From Mesorhizobium temperatum (GTDB taxonomy: Bacteria; Pseudomonadota; Alphaproteobacteria; Rhizobiales; Rhizobiaceae), in assembly GCF_002284575.1 (NCBI RefSeq), contig NZ_NPKJ01000077.1:34314-98313 (forward strand): DNA of 64,000 nt. The letters run 5' to 3'. Shown here piece after piece: positions 26,708 through 35,456 of the stretch. A model generated the notes under the pieces. That model was not told where the DNA came from. It did not search any database and saw nothing but the letters and a program-made list of their open reading frames with translations. The first letter of the stretch is position 1, and every line of letters starts with the position of its first letter. The position numbers and the translations under genes are program-made.

Positions 26708-26733
26708 GGAACATTCCTGCCTCGGCGCGCGTT
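26708..26733 (+). promoter_or_regulatory. EcfG-type general stress response promoter
   Basis: GGAAC at 26708-26712 and CGTT at 26730-26733 are separated by 17 nt. This is an exact match to the alphaproteobacterial EcfG consensus (GGAAC-N16/17-CGTT). Transcription would begin near 26740, ahead of the GTG start at 26827, which rules out the upstream ATG at 26704 as the real start. Confidence 0.7.
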
Positions 26734-26826
26734 TGCCCCTGCGAATCCGAGCCTGGCTGTTCAGCTGCCGCAATGGCTCCAGAGACGGGCCTAAAAACCA
26801 TGAAAAACAGGAAAAAGGAGCGCTCC

Positions 26827-27276
26827 GTGAACAACCTCAAGCTGAAACGCGGACTGTGGATCGTGGTGGCCGACGGCGAGAAGGCGCTGTTCCTCGAGAA
26901 CCGTGGCGACACCCAATATCCCGACCTTCAGGTCGTGCAGGAGATGGAACAGGCAAATCCGGCGACGCGAGAGCAAGGTTCGGACCGCCCCGGCCGCTAC
27001 AGCGACGGCCCTTCCGTCCACCGCAGCGCAGTCGAGGACACTGACTGGCACCGTCTCGGTAAGGAGCGTTTTGCCGACGAAATTGCCGAGCGGCTGTACA
27101 AGCTCGCGCATCGCGGCGCCTTCAAGGAGATGGTGCTGATCGCACCGCCGCAGGTGCTGGGCGACATGCGCCGAAAACTGCACAAGGAAGTCGCCGAGAA
27201 AATCACAGTGGAAATTCCGAAGACGTTGACCAACCACACCATCGTCGACATCGAGAACCTGCTGCAGGCGGCCTGA
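26827..27276 (+). CDS. Host attachment family protein
   Basis: A 149-residue protein of the host-attachment family (Pfam Host_attach, proteins named for attachment to host cells in agrobacteria). Family blocks are LWIVVADGEKALFLEN, GRYSDGPSVHRSAVEDTDWHRLGKERFADEIAERL and MVLIAPPQVLGDMRRKL. The core fold resembles the archaeal eRF1/baeRF family; a direct adhesin role is doubtful. GTG 26827 is chosen because AAGGAG sits 6 nt upstream and because of the EcfG promoter position. It is probably a stress-response gene. Confidence 0.88.
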   Translation: MNNLKLKRGLWIVVADGEKALFLENRGDTQYPDLQVVQEMEQANPATREQGSDRPGRYSDGPSVHRSAVEDTDWHRLGKERFADEIAERLYKLAHRGAFKEMVLIAPPQVLGDMRRKLHKEVAEKITVEIPKTLTNHTIVDIENLLQAA

Positions 27277-27480
27277 TCGCTGGCATCAAGCGCCGCTAGC
27301 CGTTTCTTTTTTGCAGCAACCATTGCCAGCCCCGAGGCGGCTCGCCTTCTGCCACCCTTGTCGTCGATTCATGGCATTTGCGGGTTGCCTCGCGGCCATC
27401 CGAGCCGCCATATTGCAAAGGCGGCTGCTTCGGGCGGTGCATATCCGACATCGTGATTTTTGAAAGGCGCTCCATAGACC

Positions 27481-29280
27481 ATGCCGCATGACACGCCCCT
27501 TATCGCCACCATCGTCGCCGGTTTGGGGCTGGCTTTCGTCTTCGGCGCAATTGCCAATCGCTTCCGCATCCCGCCGCTGGTCGGTTACCTCATCGCTGGC
27601 GTGCTGGTCGGGCCAAACACGCCGGGCTTCGTCGCCGATGCCGGCCTCGCCAATGAACTGGCCGAAATCGGCGTGATCCTGTTGATGTTCGGCGTCGGCC
27701 TGCACTTCTCGCTGAAGGACTTGTTGTCGGTCCGCGCCATCGCCGTGCCCGGCGCCATCGTGCAGATCGGCTTCGCGACAGCGCTCGGCGCCGCTCTTGC
27801 CTGGATGCTCGGCTGGTCGATGGGCGCGGGGCTGGTGTTCGGGCTGGCGCTTTCCGTCGCCTCGACCGTGGTGCTGCTGCGTGCCTTGCAGGAGCGGCGG
27901 CTGATCGAGACCGAGCGCGGCCGCATCGCCGTCGGCTGGCTGATCGTCGAGGATCTGGCCATGGTGCTGGCACTGGTGCTTTTGCCGGCGCTCGCCGGTG
28001 TGCTGGGCGGTCAGGAGCAGGTGGAGGTCCACAGCAGCGGCCTGCTGTCGCTGTCGGCGAGCTACGGCGTTTGGGGTGTCGTCGGCATGACGCTGGCCAA
28101 GGTCGCCGCCTTTGTCGTCGTCATGCTGGTGGTCGGCCGCCGTGTCATCCCCTGGATCCTGCACTACGTCGCCCATACCGGGTCGCGTGAATTGTTCCGG
28201 CTGGCGGTGCTGGCCATCGCGCTCGGGGTCGCCTTCGGCGCGGCCAAGCTATTCGGCGTCTCGCTGGCGCTGGGCGCTTTCTTCGCCGGCATGATCATGA
28301 GCGAATCCGAACTCAGCCATCGGGCGGCCGAGGAATCGCTGCCGCTGCGCGACGCCTTTTCCGTGCTGTTCTTCGTTTCGGTCGGCATGCTGTTCGACCC
28401 GTTCAGCCTGATCAGCAATGGCTGGCCGATCCTGGAGACACTGGCCATCATCGTAATCGGCAAATCGCTGGCGGCCTTCGTCATCGTCGTCGCCTTTCGC
28501 TATCCGATCGCGACCGCGCTGATGATTTCGGCAAGTCTTGCCCAAATCGGCGAATTCTCGTTCATTCTGGCCGAGCTCGGCGTTGGGCTGAAGCTACTGC
28601 CTGAACAGGGCCGCGACCTGATCCTCGCGGGTGCTATCCTGTCGATCGTCCTCAACCCGCTGATGTTCCTTGCCGTCGACTGGATGAAACCGTGGCTGGA
28701 AAGGCGCGCCGGCAAGACGGCGCCGCTCGATGAGGCAAAGCCGATCGGCCCCGCGACGGAGCCAGGCCAACTGGCTTCGGTTGCGGCGCCGGTGAAAGAG
28801 GATGGCCCGCCGCCCAGCACAGCGCTTACCGGCCACTCCATCCTGGTCGGCTATGGCCGTGTCGGCAGCCTCGTCGGCGCGTCATTGAAGGAGGCCACCC
28901 TGCCCTTCCTCGTCATCGAGGATGCCGACAAGACGCTGGCGAAGCTCAAGGACGACGGCATCGAAACCGTATCCGGCAATGCGGCGAATAGCGAGGTGTT
29001 CGCCGCAGCCAATCCCGAGGGCGCGAAGCGGCTGATCCTTGCCATCCCGAACGCCTTCGAGGCGGGACAGATCGTGCTGCGCGCCCGCGCCGCCAACCCG
29101 AAGATCAACGTCATTGCCCGCGCCCATTCCGATGCCGAGGTCGAGCATCTCAAGGGGCTCGGAGCCGACACCGTCATCATGGGCGAGCGCGAGATCGCGC
29201 GCGGCATCGTCGAAATGGTGATCGGACATGCTGCGGCACCTGCGTTGCCGTTAAAGGCTGCCGAGAAGCCGACGGCGTAG
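27481..29280 (+). CDS. CPA2 family K+/H+ antiporter, YbaL/KefB type
   Basis: A 599-residue antiporter. The N-terminal Na+/H+ exchanger domain has about 12 membrane helices (residues 5-400) with conserved IPPLVGYLIAGVLVGP, EIGVILLMFGVGLHFS and LALSVASTVVLLRAL. A C-terminal RCK/TrkA-N domain (about 440-570) carries the Rossmann motif ILVGYGRVGSLVG for NAD(H) control. It exchanges potassium for protons and is close to YbaL/RosB. No KefG/KefF ancillary protein is adjacent. Confidence 0.93.
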   Translation: MPHDTPLIATIVAGLGLAFVFGAIANRFRIPPLVGYLIAGVLVGPNTPGFVADAGLANELAEIGVILLMFGVGLHFSLKDLLSVRAIAVPGAIVQIGFATALGAALAWMLGWSMGAGLVFGLALSVASTVVLLRALQERRLIETERGRIAVGWLIVEDLAMVLALVLLPALAGVLGGQEQVEVHSSGLLSLSASYGVWGVVGMTLAKVAAFVVVMLVVGRRVIPWILHYVAHTGSRELFRLAVLAIALGVAFGAAKLFGVSLALGAFFAGMIMSESELSHRAAEESLPLRDAFSVLFFVSVGMLFDPFSLISNGWPILETLAIIVIGKSLAAFVIVVAFRYPIATALMISASLAQIGEFSFILAELGVGLKLLPEQGRDLILAGAILSIVLNPLMFLAVDWMKPWLERRAGKTAPLDEAKPIGPATEPGQLASVAAPVKEDGPPPSTALTGHSILVGYGRVGSLVGASLKEATLPFLVIEDADKTLAKLKDDGIETVSGNAANSEVFAAANPEGAKRLILAIPNAFEAGQIVLRARAANPKINVIARAHSDAEVEHLKGLGADTVIMGEREIARGIVEMVIGHAAAPALPLKAAEKPTA

Positions 29281-29305
29281 CTCCTTCAGTGGAGCGAAAC
29301 ACCAT

Positions 29306-30058
29306 TCACACGTGCTGGCCGCCATTGATGTGGATTTCCGAACCCGTCACATAGGACGCCTGCTGAGAGCACAAGAAGAAGATGATGTCGGCGACTTCGG
29401 CCGTGGTTCCCAGCCGCCGCAGCGGAATCGTCTCGACGATCTTTTCCGTGCCGGGCGACAGGATCGCCGTGTCGATCTCGCCGGGTGCGATGGCGTTGAC
29501 ACGGATGCCGTGCGGGCCGAAATCATGCGCCATTTCCCGCGTCAGCGAGCCGAGCGCGGCCTTCGACGTCGCATAGGCGGTGCCGGCGAAGGGATGCACG
29601 CGGGTGCCGGCGATCGAGGTGACGTTGACGATCGAGCCTTTGGCCGACGCCAATTCCCTAAACAATCCCCGCGCCAGCATGATCGGTGCGAAGAAATTGA
29701 CCTGGAACACGTCGCGCCAGACGTGCATCGGCGTGTCGATCGAATTCATGCGGCTGTTGCCGTCCTTGAGCTTCGGCGAGATGCCGGCATTGTTGACCAG
29801 CGCATGAAGCTGGCCGCCATGCGCTTCCAGCCGATGGCGGATTTCCGAGATCGCGATGCCGACATCCTCCTGGTCGGCCAGATCGACCTTGATGTGGTCT
29901 TCCGGACCGGCCGGCCACGGGCAGTCCTCGGCAAAGGCCTGGCGCGAGCAGGTGATGACGCGCCAGCCTTCGCGCGAAAAGCGCTTGACCGTGGCATGGC
30001 CGATGCCGCGGCTGGCGCCGGTCAGCACGATGGTCTTTCTAGGGTCGGTTTCGGCCAT
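29306..30058 (-). CDS. Short-chain dehydrogenase/reductase (SDR)
   Basis: A 250-residue classical SDR. The cofactor motif is TGASRGIGHA (TGxxxGIG), the structural NNAG is in ALVNNAGISP, and the catalytic Ser-Tyr-Lys is in VTSIAG and YATSKAAL. The C-terminal PGEID TAI region and GSEIHINGGQH are typical of 3-oxoacyl-ACP reductase-like enzymes. The substrate is not predictable. It is convergent with the antiporter gene. A hairpin of the GTGCGTCC family lies just upstream of the start. Confidence 0.93.
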   Translation of the reverse strand: MAETDPRKTIVLTGASRGIGHATVKRFSREGWRVITCSRQAFAEDCPWPAGPEDHIKVDLADQEDVGIAISEIRHRLEAHGGQLHALVNNAGISPKLKDGNSRMNSIDTPMHVWRDVFQVNFFAPIMLARGLFRELASAKGSIVNVTSIAGTRVHPFAGTAYATSKAALGSLTREMAHDFGPHGIRVNAIAPGEIDTAILSPGTEKIVETIPLRRLGTTAEVADIIFFLCSQQASYVTGSEIHINGGQHV

Positions 30059-30079
30059 TCGCGATCTCTCTAGGGCGAC

Positions 30080-30099
30080 GTGCGTCCCTTTGGACGCAC
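30080..30099. repeat. GTGCGTCC-CTTT-GGACGCAC hairpin
   Basis: A perfect 8-bp stem with a 4-nt loop, 22-41 bp upstream of the SDR gene. The same stem with loop GAAC occurs at 32512-32531, and the motif GGACGCACGTCGCTCT recurs at 40386. It belongs to a family of short dispersed palindromes. Confidence 0.6.
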
Positions 30100-30161
30100 A
30101 AAGTATGCTCTAGCACTTTTAACCCGGAGATGTAGCGGAACACGGCAGCGATGACGAGGGG

Positions 30162-32417
30162 TCAGCCGCCGGTGAGGATGTCGAGGATCGAGGTCTGCCG
30201 CTTCTTGACCGGGCCGCCGACATCGCCAGGCGGCACCGGGCGCTTGATCGATGCGGTGGTGCCACCACCGCCCGGCATGCCGAAGCCGCCGGCATCGACC
30301 GTTTCGGCAGGACGCACGGCGCGAGGCGGCGACGCTTTTTGAGCGGACGGCGCGGATTGGCCAACCGAAGCGGACGGCACCGGTGCCGGTTGCGCCGTGT
30401 GCGGTGGTATTTCGTCCTGCACGATCGTATCCGCAGGCGTCGACCTCCATGTTCCAGGCAGCGGCCGCACCGGCACGCCTTCATGCGCGGCGACCATGAA
30501 TTCATGCCAGGCCTGCGCCGGCAGCGCGCCGCCGGTGACCTTCTTCATCGGACTGCCATCGTCATTGCCGAACCAGACGCCGGTGGTGAGATTGGCGGTA
30601 TAGCCGATGAACCAGGCGTCGCGCGAATTCTGGCTGGTGCCGGTCTTGCCGGCGGCCGGCCAGGCAAAGGCCGCCTTCCTGGCAGTGCCGATTTCGACAG
30701 TGCCGGTCATCATCGAGTTCATCATACCGACGATCTCGGGCTTGACGACGCGCGGGGCGCCGCCGCCATTGTTGTCGTAGAGCACCTTGCCGCCGGCTGT
30801 CGTCACGCGGCGGATAAAATGGACGTCCGGCCGGTGGCCGCCATTGGCGAAGGGGACATAGGCCGACGTCAATTCAAGCGGCGTCACTTCAGAGGTGCCG
30901 AGCGCGATCGAGGTGTTGGCCGTGAGGTCGGACTGGATGCCCATGCGATGCGCCGCCTCGACGACGGCCTCAGGTCCGACTTCCATCGTCAGCTGAGCGG
31001 CCACCGAGTTCAGCGATTTCGCCAGCGCCGTCGCCAGCGTCACCTTGCCGAAATACTTGCCGCCGTAATTGGTTGGCGTCCATTTGCCTATTCTGATCGG
31101 CGCGTCATTGCGCACGCTGTCGGGCGTACGGCCGGCCTCCAGCGCCGCCATGTAAACAAAGGGCTTAAACGCCGAGCCCGGCTGGCGGCGCGCCTCCGAG
31201 GCGCGGTCGAACTGGCTGGTCGAATAATCATAGCCGCCGACCATGGCACGTACCGCGCCGGAATTGTCTATCGACACCAGCACGCCCTGGCTGGCATTGA
31301 GCTTTTTGCCGCTCCCGTCGATCAGCCGGCGGATCGATTGTTCGGCGAGCTTCTGCAGCGTGAGGTCGACGGTGGTGTCGACGATGATGTCGCCGCGCAC
31401 GTCGCCGATCAGGTCGGGCAGTTCTTCCACTATGGTGTCGGCGACATAGTTTTCCGAGCCCGTCCAGTAGGATGCCACCCGCGACGCCGGCGCGATCATC
31501 GCCGTGGTCAGTTCCTTGGCGCTGATCTTGCCTTCGTCGCGCATGGCGGCGAGAACGAGCTGCGCGCGCTGCTCGGCCGCCTTCGGGTCACGCGCCGGAG
31601 ACAGTCGCGAGGGCGCCTTCAACAGGCCAGCGAGGAGTGCAGCCTCGGGCAGCGTGACATCGCGCGCGCTCTTGCCGAAATAGCGGCGCGAGGCCGCTTC
31701 GACACCATAGGCGCCGGAGCCGAAATAGACCCGGTTGAGGTACATTTCGAGGATCTGGTCCTTGGTGTGCTTGTGCTCAAGCCACAGCGCCAGAAGCACT
31801 TCCTGCACCTTGCGTTCCAGCGTGCGATCGGGCGTCAGGAACAGGTTTTTCGCCAATTGCTGCGTCAGCGTCGAGCCGCCCTGCGAAAAACGCCCGCCGA
31901 GAACGTTGGCCACCATGGCTCTGGACAGACCGATTGGGTCGATGCCCAAATGCGAATAGAAGCGGCGATCTTCGATGGCGATGACGGCCTCGGGAATATA
32001 GGCCGACATTTCATGCAGGCCGACGGCTTCGCCGCCGCTCATGCCGCGATTGGCAAGCAGCTTTCCGTCGACGGAGACGATCCTGATATTGGGTGCGCGG
32101 TCGGGAATGGCCCAGGTGGTGGCCGCCGGCATTTTCGCACCGTAATAGACAACGATGCCGGCGGTGGCGATGCCGCCCCAGATTGCCAGAACGAAGCACC
32201 AGTAGGCCAACCGGCCGAGCACTCCGAACAGGCCGCGCCGGCTTTTGCCGCGTCCTCGACGCGACGATTTTGTCTTGGCCGATTGGCGCTTTGCAGAGGT
32301 CTTGGGGTTGCTCGGCACGACGCGATCCTCCTCGCTCACCGAAAAACCGGCCGAGGATTTCGCCCGTGGCGGTCCCTCGAAGCTCGGTTCGATGCGGCTG
32401 TCTCTGCGGTTCGCCAT
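30162..32417 (-). CDS. Class A penicillin-binding protein (PBP1a family)
   Basis: A 751-residue bifunctional peptidoglycan synthase. A basic cytosolic tail is followed by one membrane helix (about residues 65-88). The GT51 transglycosylase (about 100-275) has EDRRFYSHLGIDP and GGSTLTQQLAKNLFLTPDRTLERK. The transpeptidase (about 340-600) has the SxxK in PGSAFKPFVYM, SLN in AKSLNSVAAQ and KTG in AGKTGTSQNSRDAWF. The C-terminus is a low-complexity Pro/Ala region followed by KKRQTSILDILTG. The start ATG at 32417 begins MANRRDSRIEPS. Confidence 0.94.
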   Translation of the reverse strand: MANRRDSRIEPSFEGPPRAKSSAGFSVSEEDRVVPSNPKTSAKRQSAKTKSSRRGRGKSRRGLFGVLGRLAYWCFVLAIWGGIATAGIVVYYGAKMPAATTWAIPDRAPNIRIVSVDGKLLANRGMSGGEAVGLHEMSAYIPEAVIAIEDRRFYSHLGIDPIGLSRAMVANVLGGRFSQGGSTLTQQLAKNLFLTPDRTLERKVQEVLLALWLEHKHTKDQILEMYLNRVYFGSGAYGVEAASRRYFGKSARDVTLPEAALLAGLLKAPSRLSPARDPKAAEQRAQLVLAAMRDEGKISAKELTTAMIAPASRVASYWTGSENYVADTIVEELPDLIGDVRGDIIVDTTVDLTLQKLAEQSIRRLIDGSGKKLNASQGVLVSIDNSGAVRAMVGGYDYSTSQFDRASEARRQPGSAFKPFVYMAALEAGRTPDSVRNDAPIRIGKWTPTNYGGKYFGKVTLATALAKSLNSVAAQLTMEVGPEAVVEAAHRMGIQSDLTANTSIALGTSEVTPLELTSAYVPFANGGHRPDVHFIRRVTTAGGKVLYDNNGGGAPRVVKPEIVGMMNSMMTGTVEIGTARKAAFAWPAAGKTGTSQNSRDAWFIGYTANLTTGVWFGNDDGSPMKKVTGGALPAQAWHEFMVAAHEGVPVRPLPGTWRSTPADTIVQDEIPPHTAQPAPVPSASVGQSAPSAQKASPPRAVRPAETVDAGGFGMPGGGGTTASIKRPVPPGDVGGPVKKRQTSILDILTGG

Positions 32418-32511
32418 GCGCTGTGCTGTCTGTCCCGATGCCTATCGCATCGGCCCGAAACTCGCAATTTTCGGGCCGATGCGAAGCTTCAAAGTCGTAG
32501 AGCGCACTCTG

Positions 32512-32531
32512 TGCGTCCGAACGGACGCACG
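32512..32531. repeat. GTGCGTCC-GAAC-GGACGCAC hairpin
   Basis: Second copy of the 8-bp hairpin, about 95 bp upstream of the PBP1a gene, followed by GTCGCTCC. Stem is identical to the copy at 30080-30099. Confidence 0.6.
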
Positions 32532-32635
32532 TCGCTCCATGGCGTTCGGGGTGAAGAGTAGATGCGGCGATTTAAGGGCGGGTTAAGATGCTCGTTCAGC
32601 AGGCCTTTGAAATTCCTTACGAATTTCTAAATCCG

Positions 32636-33871
32636 TTACCGCCCGTTACCGCTGCCGTTACCGCTCTGTTCACGCCGCTTGATTCTGGCGTCGGCAAAAC
32701 GGTCCGCAGCCTCCAAAATGGCGCGGTCATATATTTCCGTCGTGCTGATATCTGAGTGACCGGCAACCTGGCGGGCATCATCCAGCGAGGCGTTCGAAGC
32801 CCTTCCCTCGGTGATGCCAGAGGCTCGCAAGTCGCGTGCCCACAGCGCGACCGGAAGGCCGGCTGCTTTTCGATCCACACTCCAGCGCTGCCCGAATATC
32901 TGGGCCCGATATGGGAGCCCGGTCTCTTCCGAAACGATCACCGGACCGTGCCGATGCTCGACCGGCCAGTGCTTCAGCTCCTCCATCACCATTGGCGCCT
33001 TCTTCAGCGAATAGGTGGTCTCGGCGCCAGAGCTGTCGACAGTCTTCGACGGCGTGTAGCGAAGCACGAGGTCGTCATCGATGTCTTCCCATCGCAAGCC
33101 GAACCATTTAGTTTCCCGTTCAGCGTCCAGCACCTCGGAAATGCCGCCCATGTCCATCGGCCACCATTGTCCGATGACGTCCCACAGACGAACCGTTGTT
33201 TCGAAGCACAGCGCATAGGTGAGCGCAGAAGACGGACGACCTGCTGCGTGGGCGGCAGCGCGAGCCGCCGTGATCTGAGCGGCGGTTGCAGCTTGCTTCC
33301 GGCGCTTCGGCTGTGGCAGCGTCTTGCCGGAGACCGAGAGAACCACCTGAAGCTCGGCGCATCCAGGAAGCCGCAGCATGATGCCGAAATTTGTCGCCGC
33401 AAAGAGCACGGCCCGCGCCATTGCTGATGCTGCAAGATAGCGCCCGTTTCCCGACCATACGTCGTGCCATTCCATCAGATCGACGCCGCTGATGTCATCG
33501 ATGCGGACCGGCCCGATGTGGCCGCGAAGATTCTTCAGGTAGTGATTGTAGGGCACCAGCGAACCCGGCTTCAGCTTGTGGTAAGGGCTGCGCTTGTGGG
33601 TTTCATAGATCGACAGCAGCGATTTGACGGTGCCGTCGAAATGCAGAGGGTCGCCGCGGTGGCCAGTGCGCCAGAGCAGCATGTCGGCCTGCAGGGAGTC
33701 GCATTTCGCCTTGAGCATTTCGGGCTGGTCGACGAGATACTGAAGATTGACCGTTTTCGGGATGTAACCGGCCTTTACGTCGTCCTCATCGGCGACCCAC
33801 ACCGGGACCTTGCCGTCGGCGCGCTTCATCCACTTCAGCCCGGGTGCTTTGACCTGCTCTTCGTCTTCCAT
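32636..33871 (-). CDS. Tyrosine recombinase / phage-type integrase
   Basis: A 411-residue site-specific recombinase. The catalytic domain is in the last 200 residues: Arg in CFETTVRLWDVIG, a second Arg in ARDLRASGITEG, His in VAGHSDISTTEIY and the nucleophile Tyr in TEIYDRA. The middle-box HxxR is altered (ARDLR), as in several rhizobial prophage integrases. The C-terminus is encoded by three CCGTTACCGC repeats (GNGSGNGR). It is the first gene of the accessory block to 39.7 kb and overlaps the small gene upstream by 37 nt. No tRNA target is visible. Confidence 0.9.
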   Translation of the reverse strand: MEDEEQVKAPGLKWMKRADGKVPVWVADEDDVKAGYIPKTVNLQYLVDQPEMLKAKCDSLQADMLLWRTGHRGDPLHFDGTVKSLLSIYETHKRSPYHKLKPGSLVPYNHYLKNLRGHIGPVRIDDISGVDLMEWHDVWSGNGRYLAASAMARAVLFAATNFGIMLRLPGCAELQVVLSVSGKTLPQPKRRKQAATAAQITAARAAAHAAGRPSSALTYALCFETTVRLWDVIGQWWPMDMGGISEVLDAERETKWFGLRWEDIDDDLVLRYTPSKTVDSSGAETTYSLKKAPMVMEELKHWPVEHRHGPVIVSEETGLPYRAQIFGQRWSVDRKAAGLPVALWARDLRASGITEGRASNASLDDARQVAGHSDISTTEIYDRAILEAADRFADARIKRREQSGNGSGNGR

Positions 33872-34149
33872 TGGCTTGCGTCCGCCTTGCCGGGCAGCGC
33901 GGTCGTCGTCGACGAGGCGGTCCCGAGATAACTTTCGTAGAAACGGGCCACCAAGGCAACTGGCCGTCCGCCATGGAAATCGTCAATGGCGGGGAAACCT
34001 GGCTTGCTGGCAAGAGTTGGAAGGCGCTCGCGCATCCATCTTTCGGCGTTATCTCGCCCTACTATGGCCTCTGCGATCGCAAGATCGCTAGCAAACATCG
34101 GCAGATCCTCGATCCGCAATGGTGGCGGCTGGACCGCGCATCGCGCCAT
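33835..34149 (-). CDS. Small excisionase-like protein
   Basis: A 104-residue basic protein. The central stretch LAIAEAIVGRDNAERWMRERLPTLASKPGFPAIDDFHGGRPVALVARFYESYLG has the layout of small winged-helix proteins that lie directly upstream of integrases in rhizobial prophages (a GFP motif, then a wing). It overlaps the integrase by 37 nt and the broken gene before it by one base, so the three form one transcript. The function as recombination directionality factor is an inference from position. Confidence 0.6.
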   Translation of the reverse strand: MARCAVQPPPLRIEDLPMFASDLAIAEAIVGRDNAERWMRERLPTLASKPGFPAIDDFHGGRPVALVARFYESYLGTASSTTTALPGKADASQWKTKSRSKHPG

Positions 34150-34349
34150 CAGTCATATCCCTCCAGCCAGAGCCGGTAGGACTTGTCGATCTCGCGGAAG
34201 TGGTTGGCAGGACCGTCTTCGTAATCGAGGTCAACGCGGCTGCGGATGTCGCACTTCGCCTTCAGCCAGGCAGCGGCCTCGTCGGCCGATTGGACGGTGA
34301 CGCCATAATTCTTGCCAATGAAGGTCCAGAAGCCCTTTTCACCGCGCGA
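34149..34349 (-). pseudogene. Remnant of a small prophage-type gene, 5-prime end missing
   Basis: An open frame of about 66 codons ends with a TGA that overlaps the start of the excisionase-like gene (TGATG). Its sequence (FWTFIGKNYGVTVQSADEAAAWLKAKC, then LWLEGYD) has clear protein character. But there is no ATG, GTG or TTG start before the upstream in-frame stop near 34380. The 5-prime end appears to have been lost, perhaps where the divergent gene at 34379 was joined. A non-standard start is less likely. Confidence 0.45.
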
Positions 34350-34378
34350 GATCGCGGCGGCCGACGCTCACCGACACG

Positions 34379-34579
34379 GTGAAGGCCATTCGCAAACGGC
34401 CGCCGACGAACAACGAGGCGACTGGCTTCAAGGGGAAACGCCACGACGGCCAGGTGAAGGACGAACGCGAGCATTTCCAGATTTGCCCCGTTTGCGGGCA
34501 AGAAATGGACATGCGCGATCTTGGCGAGGCGCTTCACCACGCGACGCCAGGCCACAAGCCTTTGAAGTATCCCGACTAG
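34379..34579 (+). CDS. Small zinc-finger-like protein
   Basis: A 66-residue protein with CPVCGQEMDM followed by a HHATPGH segment. This Cys2His2-type spacing recurs in small rhizobial hypothetical proteins and suggests a metal-binding knuckle. It starts with GTG and has no strong ribosome-binding site. The role is unknown; DNA or RNA binding is only a possibility. Confidence 0.55.
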   Translation: MKAIRKRPPTNNEATGFKGKRHDGQVKDEREHFQICPVCGQEMDMRDLGEALHHATPGHKPLKYPD

Positions 34580-34629
34580 CTCGGCGAGCCGAAGCTGTGC
34601 CACGCCTCGCTGGAGGGTGGGTGGGACGA

Positions 34630-34863
34630 TTAGTCGAGTTTGAGGAAACGCAGTTCCCAAGCGGCATACCACTTGAGACTCAAGCCCAAGGCCAAACCAA
34701 CGAGTATCGGCAGGAACGTCTTTAGCTCGATCGGCTGCCCTGCATAAGCCAAAGATACGGTCGGGATGATGAAGCCGGTTGAGGCTGCGACAACTGCCAG
34801 GTTATTGTAGTACTCGGCTGACAGTTTGATGCGTTCATTGTTGAGCTGTTTCTCCGCAGTCAT
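34630..34863 (-). CDS. Small two-helix membrane protein
   Basis: A 77-residue protein with two hydrophobic helices (about residues 22-42 and 50-70) joined by a short loop (GQPIELKT). ATG 34863 is chosen because GGGGAGAT lies just upstream on the minus strand. No family is recognised; the layout fits a small phage or accessory membrane protein. Confidence 0.6.
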   Translation of the reverse strand: MTAEKQLNNERIKLSAEYYNNLAVVAASTGFIIPTVSLAYAGQPIELKTFLPILVGLALGLSLKWYAAWELRFLKLD

Positions 34864-34944
34864 TTTGCATCTCCCCTTTTCCAAGCGGGCAGCAAAGCAC
34901 CGAAATAATTGCCTGTCCACGACTAGAGTGAGCTTCGCGAAGAT

Positions 34945-35025
34945 CTAGAGAGTTCGGCCGGCGCGGATCATTGCGCGGGCGATCGCAAGCTGCGCCTCGA
35001 CCTTGGCGTTTTCCTTTTGCGTCAT
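34945..35025 (-). CDS. Very short possible ORF (26 codons)
   Basis: A 26-codon frame (MTQKENAKVEAQLAIARAM...) lies 30 nt downstream of the 75-residue gene in the same frame and strand. Its helical amphipathic composition is protein-like, but there is no strong ribosome-binding site. It could be a mini-protein or the trailing remnant of the gene before it. Confidence 0.25.
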   Translation of the reverse strand: MTQKENAKVEAQLAIARAMIRAGRTL

Positions 35026-35055
35026 GTTGTCGGCGCCGCCACTCCCTATGGCTGG

Positions 35056-35283
35056 TCAGCCGGTCTGCTTCTCGAAATCATTGCGCCGCGAGCGGATGGC
35101 GGCCAGTAAATCAGCTTCGGTCCTGTTCGGGGAGCAATGGAAAGCAGTCAGCACCGCCGCCGCCAGGTCTTCCGCCTCAATCGACTTGCTGTCCAAACTG
35201 GCGTCGGCGCATATCTGGTCGAACACTCGCTGGCACAAGGCCAATTCTTCGGGTCCAAGAAATTGGCTGAATCGATCTAGCAT
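35056..35283 (-). CDS. Conserved small rhizobial protein
   Basis: A 75-residue helical protein. The N-terminus MLDRFSQFLGPEELALCQRVFDQIC is of a type I have seen often in rhizobial small hypothetical proteins, but it has no known function. The C-terminal half contains TEADLLAAIRSRRNDF. It is alone on the minus strand next to the EcfG-driven 55-codon gene. Confidence 0.6.
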   Translation of the reverse strand: MLDRFSQFLGPEELALCQRVFDQICADASLDSKSIEAEDLAAAVLTAFHCSPNRTEADLLAAIRSRRNDFEKQTG

Positions 35284-35406
35284 CTCAACGCCTCCGTAGG
35301 GGCGAGAGTGCGATAGGCGTCTCTCAATCAGCGAAGCCCTTTATGTGATCGCTGACGCCTGGACTGTACTCTTTCGCACAAACATTACGAGTCATTCCTA
35401 TTTCAC

Positions 35407-35431
35407 GGAACAAGCACGATGGCGCGACGTT
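35407..35431 (+). promoter_or_regulatory. EcfG-type general stress response promoter
   Basis: GGAAC at 35407-35411 and CGTT at 35428-35431 with exactly 16 nt between them. This is a full match to the EcfG consensus. It lies 26 nt upstream of the 55-codon gene at 35457. Confidence 0.7.
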
Positions 35432-35456
35432 ACGACCACCAAAAGGGTTGCTTACA

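Noticed and set aside
27960..27985. Sigma-54 promoter (TGGCAC...TTGC)
   Set aside because: Spacing is wrong and it lies inside the antiporter coding sequence.
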